Shown here: piece by piece, positions 37,192-44,601 of the stretch | How positions within the stretch are numbered: the first letter of the stretch is position 1 | Layout of the letters: the number at the start of each line of letters is the position of its first letter | Assembly: GCA_037190845.1 (NCBI GenBank) | Contig: JBBCJI010000006.1 | Coordinates: 1 to 64,000, forward strand | Reading direction: 5' to 3' | Source: JBEBVQ01 sp037190845 | GTDB taxonomy: Bacteria; Bacteroidota; Bacteroidia; Chitinophagales; Chitinophagaceae | Length of the DNA: 64,000 bases | Position numbers and translations under genes: made by a program | Notes under the pieces: model-generated | Database searches by the model: none | What the model was told of the DNA's origin: nothing | The model's input: only the letters and a program-made list of their open reading frames with translations

Positions 37192-39891
37192 ATGAAACGG
37201 AATGTACTCCTTCTATACGCCCTGTTCGGCTTTTATGCAGCATTTGCGCAGAGAAGCTCTTATATCTGGTATTTCGGTAACCGGGCCGGAATTGATTTTA
37301 ACGGGGGTTCCCCGCCCGCAGCGCTGACGAACAGCGTGATGAATTCTGCGGAGGGCAGCGCCGTAATATCCGACGAAAGCGGAAACCTGCTATTCTATAC
37401 GGACGGTCAGTCCGTATGGGATCGCAGCCATACACTGATGCCCAACGGTGGGGGGCTGACCGGCGACAAATCTGCGACGCAGTCGGCGGTGATCGTGCCG
37501 AAGCCGGGACACCAGGGCCGTTACTATGTTTTTACGGTAGGCAGCAACGACGTTTCACCGGGGAATATTCCCTTTTCATACTCCGAAGTGAACATGGCGC
37601 TTAACGGAGGTATGGGCGATGTGGTCACGGCTACCAAAAATACATTGCTGTTCCGCCCTTCTGCAGAAAGGGTCACTGCGGTAAGACACGCCAACGGACT
37701 GTATTTCTGGGTGATCGGACAGGAGCTGAATACCGGCAGATACCGGTCGTACCTGGTAGATTGCGACACAGTGCGGCCGGCTGTGATCAGTGATGTGGGG
37801 CACACGACTACCATGGGTATCGGAGTGGGTTATATGACCGTGTCTGTGGATGGCAGCAAAGTAGCCATAGCTGCGCGGCATGCGTGGATGGCGGGGCATT
37901 TCTTCATCTGTGATTTTGATAACAGCACCGGTGTCCTGTCCGGCCTGGTCAATCTCGGTGCGACCAATCAGGGGCCTTACGGTGTGAGCTTTTCGCCGTC
38001 AGGCAGGTATCTGTACGGAGTGGGGGTCGATCAGGTCAACGATGTGATCCAGTGGGATATGCAGGCAGGAACACCGGCGGCCATAATTGCTTCGAGCACG
38101 ATAGTCGGCACTGCGGCGGGAAACGGCCCGTACCGGGGAGGAGGTATGCAGCTCGGACCGGACAGAAAGATTTACATGGTACAGTATAACCAGGCCTGGC
38201 TGAGCGTGATCAACGACCCGGAGGCGCAGGGCACGGCATGCAACCTGCAGATGAATGCCATCAATCTCTCGTCGCGGGCAGGCGTGCTCGGGTTGCCTTC
38301 TTTCGTACAGGACCAGGTACGGGATACCATCGCATTTGCGCATACCTGCTCCGGAGATTCGACTATATTTTCCATGAGGGGCACACAATTCCTGGATTCG
38401 CTGGTGTGGCAGTTCGGAGACCCGTCTTCCGGGAGCAATAATGAATCAAGGCTGGATACGCCCTTTCACCAGTACAGCGCCGGAGGGTTGTATCATGTTC
38501 GTTTGATCCGCTACCTGGCCTGCGTCACGGACACAGTGGAACGCACGGTGCTGATCCGGCAGTCGCCGTACGTAGACCTCGGCAGGGACACTATGATCTG
38601 TGCCGATTCGATGAGGCTGCAGCCTGCGGCAGGTTATCCGGGTGGCAGCTATCTGTGGAGCACGGGTGCGACCGACAGCACGATCCTGGTATCAGGCACC
38701 GGTCTTTTCTGGCTGGCTGTTACACAAGATGGCTGCACGGGCAGGGATTCGATCCGGCTGGAGATCAATCCGAACTTACCGGTAGATCTCGGACCCGACA
38801 CGGGTATTTGTGACCGCGATCTGCCGCTGGTGTTGTTTACGCCGCAACCGGCAGGTACGCGTTACCGCTGGAGCAACGGACTTTCGTCCGAACGTATTGA
38901 GGTGAACCGGAGCGGTACCTACTGGGTGCATGTATCCCGGAACGGGTGCGCGGGAAGCGATACTGTGGTGGTCGATGTAGTTCCTACACCTGTATTTGAC
39001 ATAGGTAATGACAGTACGATCTGTAGTCAGTTTCCTTATGAAATAGGCGCTTTTGTTCCGGGTGCGCAATATACCTGGAACACAGGTGCGATAACATCGC
39101 ACATTTTTGTCGACAGCACGGGTTCGTACATACTGGAAGTAAACCTGTCGGGGTGCCGCATCCGGGACACTGCGGACATCGTGGCGATGCCGGTACCGGA
39201 CATAGATCTTGGCGGAGACCGTGACATCTGCCCGGAGCAGACAATTGTGCTGGATGCGACATACGGTGTCAACAGCCGTTATCGCTGGAATACCGGCGAT
39301 ACCTCGGAAACATATGCTGCGGTTGCTGCCGGGGTCTACCAGGTACAGGTAATATCTGAGCACGGATGTGTAGGCGGTGACACGGTATTGCTCAGCGCAT
39401 ATCCCTTGCCTACCGTCTTTGCCGGAGAGGATACGGTTGTCTGCGAAGAAACGCCCCTGTTATTGCGTCCGTGGAAGATCAATGCGGATTCGTTGCTTTG
39501 GTACGATGGCACAGCGGGCGACACCCGTGCAATCTATCAGGGCGGGGTATATATAGTGCACGCCGTTAATAAATGCGGTATCGTGTCCGATACGATCACG
39601 GTCCGACAGATATTCTGCGATATACTGGTCCCTAACGCCTTTTCCCCGAACGGAGATGGTACGAACGATCTGTTCCGTATACTGGGCAATACAGGCCGTA
39701 TGCAGGGTACGCGCCTGAGTGTATTTAATCGCTGGGGAGAACGCCTGTTTTACACAGAAGACAAATACCGCGGCTGGGATGGCATGCATAAGGGATCCGA
39801 AGCCCAGATCGGTACCTATGTATACCTGCTGGAATACAGTATAGATGGAAAACCGTACCGGCAGAAGGGCAATTTTCACCTGCTTCGGTGA
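37192..39891 (+). CDS. T9SS type B (gliding-motility C-terminal) surface protein with propeller and Ig-like repeats
   Basis: An 899-residue exported protein starting with a signal peptide (LLLYALFGFYAAFA). Residues ~20-370 form a WD/propeller-like region (YIWYFGNRAGIDFNGG, AVISDESGNLLFYTDGQSVW, GVSFSPSGRYLYGVG) shared by many Bacteroidota surface proteins. A PKD domain (near 390-460) and about five Ig-like units with the pattern D-L-G-x-D-T-x-I-C ... YLWSTGATDSTI follow. The C-terminus (VPNAFSPNGDGTNDLFRI ... VFNRWGERLF ... GWDGMHKG) is the type B sorting domain. It lies 30 nt after the kelch-like gene, so both are probably in one operon. Confidence 0.9.
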   Translation: MKRNVLLLYALFGFYAAFAQRSSYIWYFGNRAGIDFNGGSPPAALTNSVMNSAEGSAVISDESGNLLFYTDGQSVWDRSHTLMPNGGGLTGDKSATQSAVIVPKPGHQGRYYVFTVGSNDVSPGNIPFSYSEVNMALNGGMGDVVTATKNTLLFRPSAERVTAVRHANGLYFWVIGQELNTGRYRSYLVDCDTVRPAVISDVGHTTTMGIGVGYMTVSVDGSKVAIAARHAWMAGHFFICDFDNSTGVLSGLVNLGATNQGPYGVSFSPSGRYLYGVGVDQVNDVIQWDMQAGTPAAIIASSTIVGTAAGNGPYRGGGMQLGPDRKIYMVQYNQAWLSVINDPEAQGTACNLQMNAINLSSRAGVLGLPSFVQDQVRDTIAFAHTCSGDSTIFSMRGTQFLDSLVWQFGDPSSGSNNESRLDTPFHQYSAGGLYHVRLIRYLACVTDTVERTVLIRQSPYVDLGRDTMICADSMRLQPAAGYPGGSYLWSTGATDSTILVSGTGLFWLAVTQDGCTGRDSIRLEINPNLPVDLGPDTGICDRDLPLVLFTPQPAGTRYRWSNGLSSERIEVNRSGTYWVHVSRNGCAGSDTVVVDVVPTPVFDIGNDSTICSQFPYEIGAFVPGAQYTWNTGAITSHIFVDSTGSYILEVNLSGCRIRDTADIVAMPVPDIDLGGDRDICPEQTIVLDATYGVNSRYRWNTGDTSETYAAVAAGVYQVQVISEHGCVGGDTVLLSAYPLPTVFAGEDTVVCEETPLLLRPWKINADSLLWYDGTAGDTRAIYQGGVYIVHAVNKCGIVSDTITVRQIFCDILVPNAFSPNGDGTNDLFRILGNTGRMQGTRLSVFNRWGERLFYTEDKYRGWDGMHKGSEAQIGTYVYLLEYSIDGKPYRQKGNFHLLR

Positions 39892-39954
39892 CACGAAACC
39901 CTGGCTTGACAACGCGTATTAGTTACAATTCAAATTATCAACACCAATTTTCAA

Positions 39955-41895
39955 ATGAAGTGCCTGTTTTTTAGTGCATCCCTGTTGTTTATATCCCTGG
40001 TATTTTCTCCAAAGAGCTACGGCCAGTCACCAGGCTGGTTCGAGCGGGTACCTCCGCAGGTATCAGGCCTGATAGACACGCTGGGCATCCAGACGGTAAG
40101 CGTTGCAGATATTAACAACGACAACTACCCGGACGTGATCGTGGTGCACACGCCGCCGGGGCAGAACATCTACACCGTCCGCAGGCCGATCCGGCTTTAC
40201 CTGAACACCCAGGCACCCGGAAGCACGGACCCGCACAAGAGGCGATTCATAGACGTGACCTCTCAGTCGCTGGTGAACATCGTACCGCCGGATACGGGAA
40301 ACAATGCGAACTGCTTCACGCTGGCAGACTTCAACAACGACGGGAACCTGGACCTGATCACGGGGAACTATTATCACCGGATTGAAAACTACGCGCTGAC
40401 CTCAGACCGGGCGCAGCTGTACCTGGGCGACGGGACGGGGAATTTTACCTGGAAGCCCAATAACGGATTATCCGCTATAGGACTGGTAAACATCCGGCTG
40501 CTAAGCGCGCTGGACTATGACCGTGACGGGAATCTGGACGTATTCATCCCGACCTGGTTCCGGGACTATACGAACGATGTATGGGACCACGGCTACCTGC
40601 TGAAGGGGAACGGAGACGGTACGTTTACGGATGTGACGAACAGCAGCGGCCTGAACGGATACTCAGAGCCGATGTACGGAGCTGCGTCCGTAGACTGGAA
40701 CAATGATTGCTTCCCGGATATCCTGACGGCTCCGTACTGCCGTACGGGTGGCAAGCTGTTCAAGAACGAAGGCAACGGTCATTTTACGAATGTAGCGACG
40801 CAGGCGGGCTATAACCTTCAACGGACAGGAGGTGGTCAGCCGACCTGTACCTTCAGCGTCATCCCTGAGGATGTGAACAACGACGGTTACATGGACGCCT
40901 TCCTGGCAGTAGTGCACGGGGGCAACCTTCCGGGCCAGTTCCGCTCCACGATCGCGATCAACAAGGGACCAGAGCATGACTACAGCTTCGATATAGACGC
41001 GGGCCTGCTACCGGTGAGCCCGCCTGCGTCGAGCCACAGGGGAGATTATGATGCGGTGTTTCTGGATATGGATAACGACGGGAGGAAGGATGTGGTGATG
41101 GTGCAGTCGACATACCAGCCGGCGACGGACCGTACGTACTTCTGGCACCAGCAGGAAGACGGGACGTTCAAAGATGCGACAGGTGCGCTGGGGCTGCTCG
41201 TGCCTTCGCTGAAGAATTCGCTGGGTATTGAGGCCCTGGATTATGATCTGGATGGTGACGACGATTTGTTGGTGGTGGGAACGGGAGGTACGTATTTTGA
41301 TTTGTGGGAGAACAGGATCGGGAGCCAAAGTAGCTGGATATCGGTAGAGATTGGTGTTATGAGCGGAAATGGTATTAATGGGAGCGGTATTGGGTCGCGG
41401 GTGTATGTGTATTATGGAGGGGGAAGGATGCAGATGCGTGAGGTGATGGCCGGACGGGGGATGCATACGGGTCAACAGCCTTTTATATTAAACTTCGGGC
41501 TGGGACAAGCGGATCGTGTGGACTCGGTAGTGATCCAATGGCCGGACCGGGCGTGCAGCCGCAAAGTGATTTATAACCCGCCGGTGAACAACAGCGTGTT
41601 TGTAAATACTTTTCCTGCCGGGATAGCGGAGCAGATATCAGAAGCGCTCCCGGATATTAAAGTATTCCCGAATCCGGCAAGCAGGTATGTGGTGCTGCAA
41701 GCGAAAGGCCTTGTGCACAAGGTGTCAGAAGTTCATTTGCTGGATGTACAGGGCCGGGCGCTGAATGTTCCCTGGAGCCGCAGCGACGGCGATAAGATCG
41801 TTTGTGACTTAGAGGAAATTCCTGCAGGTCTTTATTTCATCCGGCTGACAGCCGCGGAAGGGCAGCACACAGCATATCCCATCGTGCGCATGTGA
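39955..41895 (+). CDS. CRTAC1-like FG-GAP (VCBS) repeat protein with ASPIC/UnbV and T9SS type A domains
   Basis: A 646-residue exported protein. A signal peptide (FFSASLLFISLVFSPKSYG) precedes seven FG-GAP/VCBS repeats with calcium-binding loops of the form D-x-N-x-D-x-x-x-D (DINNDNYPD, DFNNDGNLD, DYDRDGNLD, DWNNDCFPD, DVNNDGYMD, DMDNDGRKD, DYDLDGDDD), i.e. an integrin-like propeller. An ASPIC/UnbV region follows (GSGIGSRVYVYYGGG ... VMAGRGMHTGQQP) and a type A sorting domain ends the protein (VFPNPASRYVVLQ ... IPAGLYFIRL). It is 63 nt after the type B gene; likely the third cargo gene of the regulated locus. Confidence 0.9.
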   Translation: MKCLFFSASLLFISLVFSPKSYGQSPGWFERVPPQVSGLIDTLGIQTVSVADINNDNYPDVIVVHTPPGQNIYTVRRPIRLYLNTQAPGSTDPHKRRFIDVTSQSLVNIVPPDTGNNANCFTLADFNNDGNLDLITGNYYHRIENYALTSDRAQLYLGDGTGNFTWKPNNGLSAIGLVNIRLLSALDYDRDGNLDVFIPTWFRDYTNDVWDHGYLLKGNGDGTFTDVTNSSGLNGYSEPMYGAASVDWNNDCFPDILTAPYCRTGGKLFKNEGNGHFTNVATQAGYNLQRTGGGQPTCTFSVIPEDVNNDGYMDAFLAVVHGGNLPGQFRSTIAINKGPEHDYSFDIDAGLLPVSPPASSHRGDYDAVFLDMDNDGRKDVVMVQSTYQPATDRTYFWHQQEDGTFKDATGALGLLVPSLKNSLGIEALDYDLDGDDDLLVVGTGGTYFDLWENRIGSQSSWISVEIGVMSGNGINGSGIGSRVYVYYGGGRMQMREVMAGRGMHTGQQPFILNFGLGQADRVDSVVIQWPDRACSRKVIYNPPVNNSVFVNTFPAGIAEQISEALPDIKVFPNPASRYVVLQAKGLVHKVSEVHLLDVQGRALNVPWSRSDGDKIVCDLEEIPAGLYFIRLTAAEGQHTAYPIVRM

Positions 41896-42012
41896 TGGTT
41901 GGATTATTCTGTTATCTGCATTGTTGGAGCTTTCCGAAAATCCAGGGTGTTTGAACCGGTCTTTGTCCGGATGCTTCTTTGATGTAAGACGTATAAAAGG
42001 TGTAAGCAAATC

Positions 42013-42045
42013 AAAAAGCGGCTGCCTCCCCGCAAGGCAGCCGCT
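42013..42045 (-). terminator. Rho-independent terminator of the first module gene
   Basis: A perfect 11-bp stem AGCGGCTGCCT/AGGCAGCCGCT (42017-42027 with 42035-42045) followed on the minus strand by TTTTTGA. It ends transcription of the minus-strand gene that stops at 42075. Confidence 0.8.
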
Positions 42046-42074
42046 CACTACTACGACACAGAAGACTAATATCA

Positions 42075-43262
42075 CTACAGTACGGACGTCACCGGCGCCC
42101 GCTTCACGCTACTCGCCGGCGGTACACCCGTAGCCGAAGCCCTCCCCGCTCCTGCCCTGCGCGTCCACACCGCCAGCAGGTGCGCCGCCTCGATCAACCG
42201 GTTCAGTGCCACCATCATACCCGGAGCATCACAGTCATCATCCACCTCGGCAGGCGTGCAGTCCGTCAGCGAATAGCCAAACAGATCATACAACGCCGAG
42301 AGCCACACACCCGGTGCATGCTCCGCAAACAGATCCCGGAACACCACACCCGGAGCGCCAAACTCCGCACGACTCAGATGATTCGGGAAATAGGCCCACG
42401 CATCCGCAACCTCCTGCGGACAATACAGCGACTGCGGCGGCATACCCGCGCCGCCATCCTTACCCTCCAGCATCTGCAGCACCCACAGCGGCGTAGCATA
42501 ACCACGCAGCAGCGCCGCACACGACACCAGCCGGCACACCGACACATAAAAATCCAGGTGACGACCTGTCTCCACCACCGGCCACGACGGCTCCGACACC
42601 ACCGCCTGCAGCCATGCAGCCACACGCTCCCGCGCCTCCGGCAGCGGATACATCCGGAAGAACGCCACTACGACCGACAGCGGATCCGCGCGCTCCTCCG
42701 CACTCAGTCCCACCGGCATCGTCATTGCGTGGAGGCACGACGAAGCAACCTCACCATCATTGTGAGCCACGTCATTGCGAGGCGCAGCCGAAGCAATCTC
42801 ATCATTCCGGTAAGGAACCGTCGTAGCACGCTCCGCCACCATCTGCACCACCTTACCCAGCGTACCATCCCGCTCATACAGCACGATCGCATCACTGTGC
42901 ACATTGATCCGCGCATTCCGGCCCGATGCCAGTTGAACCGCCAGACCCTCCGGCGTCAGCGCCACAAGGCGCACATCCGCATGACGCGACAACCTCCGCT
43001 CCAGCGCCCGCAGACCCGCACGATCCTTCAGCAGGTTAGCCCCTTCGGGCAACACCAGTACCAGCTCGCATACAAAGCGGAAGTCCGTAGCCGCAGCCTT
43101 CGAAACCGCCGAAAGATTACGCCGCAGCGTCGTCGTAGCCATGCTGCCGAGGCAGAGCACCAGTAGCGGCCGCACCTCGTCCGACAGTTGCCGGCGTATT
43201 CCGTGCAGGGCTTCCCGTTCCCTGCCGGTAAAATGATCTGTTGAACTTTTAAGCTTCTTCAT
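42075..43262 (-). CDS. Hypothetical protein, module copy 1 (possible degenerate nucleotidyltransferase fold)
   Basis: A 395-residue protein of no recognised family, clearly homologous over its whole length to the 392-residue protein at 55838-57016 (shared MKKLKSSTDHFTGRER, LGSxATTTLRRNLSA, DAWAYFPNHLSRAEF, LFxYSLTDCTPA, ending RAPVTSVL). LYLGS ... TDFRxxCELLVVLP resembles the GS...(D/E)xD strand of minimal nucleotidyltransferases but lacks a clear DxD. Residues ~150-180 are translated from palindromic GTCATTGCGA repeats (see the repeat entry) and look like a tolerated linker. No signal peptide or membrane helix. A structured RNA lies about 310 nt upstream on the same strand. Function unknown. 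Confidence 0.75.
   Translation of the reverse strand: MKKLKSSTDHFTGREREALHGIRRQLSDEVRPLLVLCLGSMATTTLRRNLSAVSKAAATDFRFVCELVLVLPEGANLLKDRAGLRALERRLSRHADVRLVALTPEGLAVQLASGRNARINVHSDAIVLYERDGTLGKVVQMVAERATTVPYRNDEIASAAPRNDVAHNDGEVASSCLHAMTMPVGLSAEERADPLSVVVAFFRMYPLPEARERVAAWLQAVVSEPSWPVVETGRHLDFYVSVCRLVSCAALLRGYATPLWVLQMLEGKDGGAGMPPQSLYCPQEVADAWAYFPNHLSRAEFGAPGVVFRDLFAEHAPGVWLSALYDLFGYSLTDCTPAEVDDDCDAPGMMVALNRLIEAAHLLAVWTRRAGAGRASATGVPPASSVKRAPVTSVL
42721..42810. repeat. Palindromic GTCATTGCGA repeats inside a coding sequence (copy 1)
   Basis: Two units starting GTCATTGCG (42721 and 42771) with the usual GAGGCGCAGCCGAAGCAATC continuation lie within the module gene and are read in frame as RNDEIASAAPRND. 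The related gene has the same insertion at 56501-56560 with one unit shortened. Confidence 0.7.
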
Positions 43263-43363
43263 TGTTTTTAAGTTTTAAAAAAGTTGGAAGAATACACAGC
43301 CTTGCCACCTTGAGCGAAGTCGAAGGGCCGTTGCGGGCACCCGGAGCCGCCTCCCCCACTCGC

Positions 43364-43460
43364 GTCATTGCGAGGAGGAACGACGAAGCAAACTCATGTC
43401 ATTGTGAGGCAATGCCGAAGCAAACCCTACATGGGATTGCTTCGCTCCGCTCGCAATGAC
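43364..43460. repeat. GTCATTGCGAG...CTCGCAATGAC interspersed repeat
   Basis: Inverted element with GCGTCATTGCGAG at one end and CTCGCAATGACG at the other, containing ACGAAGCAA and GGGATTGCTTCGCTCCGC. The type is widespread as an intergenic palindrome in bacteria. It separates the structured RNA from the module gene. Confidence 0.65.
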
Positions 43461-43571
43461 GTGAGCACACACCACGCGCGAACAAGCTGTAAATAAAAAG
43501 GATGAAGAATCTTCCCCCGCGGATACCAGCGGGCAATAAGAGGAGGAACGCCTTGCTATGGAAAATAAATA

Positions 43572-43711
43572 GGCGTGGAACTCAACTTACCTGTTCGAGG
43601 TACTGGCATACCCATAGCATGATAAGCGAGCCCACGCCCGGGTCGTGGACTACTTCACCTATCATCTCATGCTATTGAAAAGTGCCAGTTTCCGAACAGA
43701 GATTCCAAGTA
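43572..43711 (-). ncRNA. Undescribed structured RNA, module copy 1
   Basis: Nested stems, given on the plus strand: CTGTTCG (43591)/CGAACAG (43693); ACTGGCA (43602)/TGCCAGT (43683); ATAGCATGA (43614)/TCATGCTAT (43667); GATAAGCGA (43621, shares its first two bases with the preceding stem)/TCACCTATC (43655); CCACG (43632)/CGTGG (43644). GGCGTGG at 43572 can also pair with CCACGCC at 43632. Compared with 57302-57441, the outer and third stems changed on both sides while keeping pairing, which is good evidence for a selected structure. Mismatches on the plus strand (A-C) become G-U pairs on the minus strand, so the RNA is probably read from the minus strand, upstream of the module gene. It could be a leader, a riboswitch-like element or a separate RNA; a single-stranded-DNA structure is not excluded. 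Confidence 0.7.
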
Positions 43712-43965
43712 AATGGCCATTATGTTTTTGTGACGCGTCACGCGACACAACTCGTTGTATCTGAGTGTAAAGTAACGGAAAGTTCCGTGTTAAAAAAAGA
43801 ACGGAAGGGAAAAGTTGAAAAATTTACAATGCGCATACAATTGATATCGTATATTAACTTAGTTGGATAGTTTCAATTTTGAAATTGTCAACCAACGCTG
43901 CGGCTTTGTACTAACCTAAAAGCTTGGTGTAGTTATTAGGCTTGCACTGATCAGAATCTTAAATC

Positions 43966-44544
43966 ATGATGTGGATTTTCATACTGGTAATATTCGTACT
44001 GTTGATTATTGCAGGGATACTGACTATTATTGGCATATTGATTTACAGCATCCCTGAAGCGCTGGGCTACCCCAGAATTGCCAAGTGGTTAATGTGGATT
44101 TACATAGTACTGGTTAGCGTGCTGATCCTCAAAACCATATTTGAAGACGAGCTATTCTCTAAAAATGATGCGGTAAAGTTGTTAGCCGAACAAAACATCC
44201 GTTTAGATGATGACTTTGAACTCGTAAGAAATTATTCAGAATGGATTCCCGGCGACTACTATCATACGTTCACATTACGCATTTCAGCCCATGACTGGCA
44301 ATGCATCATTCAGGAAATAAAATCAGCGCCCAACTTCAAAGCTAAAGGTGATTCGTTGGTCAATCTCAGAATTAAAGCAATCAAAATACGCGAAGGTTCT
44401 GAAGAAACGCAGGACTCCGAAGATACGGAAAGCTTTGTGCGGGAATTATTCAAACCTAATGGAACGAAATACGCTCCTACTTACCGGCGAATTATAATTG
44501 ATAAAAAAGAAAAAATACTAAAATTTGAAGATATAGACTTTTGA
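43966..44544 (+). CDS. Hypothetical membrane protein
   Basis: A 192-residue protein with two N-terminal membrane helices (IFILVIFVLLIIAGILTIIG and WLMWIYIVLVSVLILKTIF) and a soluble, probably cytoplasmic domain (about 65-192) with no motif I recognise. It stands alone between module copy 1 and the convergent TIR-STING operon and is AT-richer than genes before 42 kb. Island position makes a defence or accessory role possible, but nothing in the sequence shows it. Confidence 0.6.
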   Translation: MMWIFILVIFVLLIIAGILTIIGILIYSIPEALGYPRIAKWLMWIYIVLVSVLILKTIFEDELFSKNDAVKLLAEQNIRLDDDFELVRNYSEWIPGDYYHTFTLRISAHDWQCIIQEIKSAPNFKAKGDSLVNLRIKAIKIREGSEETQDSEDTESFVRELFKPNGTKYAPTYRRIIIDKKEKILKFEDIDF

Positions 44545-44601
44545 AAAATCATCCAATCTCTATATCCTTGCGTAGATTTCAAATTGAAGAGATAAACATC
44601 A

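Larger units (their letters stand above)
43263..43965. other. 700-base non-coding region upstream of module gene 1
   Basis: No protein gene. In minus-strand order it holds a conserved ~100-base block (43712-43815), the structured RNA (43572-43711), a GC hairpin (CCCGCGGATACCAGCGGG, 43516-43533) and the GTCATTGCGAG repeat (43364-43460), then the gene start. Nearly all of it recurs in the same order at 57017-57555. Confidence 0.7.

Noticed and set aside
42180..43166. 328-aa plus-strand ORF opposite module gene 1
   Set aside because: Arg/His/Gln-rich translation typical of the antisense of a GC-rich gene; the minus-strand gene has a paralogue at 55838-57016.
42075..43262. Reading the module protein as the missing CD-NTase of the TIR-STING gene
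   Set aside because: It has a GS-like loop but no DxD active site, lies in another operon, and has a paralogue not near STING.
43572..43711. Retron, attC site or IS200/IS605-type end
   Set aside because: No reverse transcriptase, integron integrase or Y1 transposase gene is nearby, and attC R boxes are absent.
43682..43870. 62-aa ORF overlapping the structured RNA (and the analogous 57453-57641)
   Set aside because: The two copies do not give matching peptides through frame differences, whereas RNA pairing is conserved.
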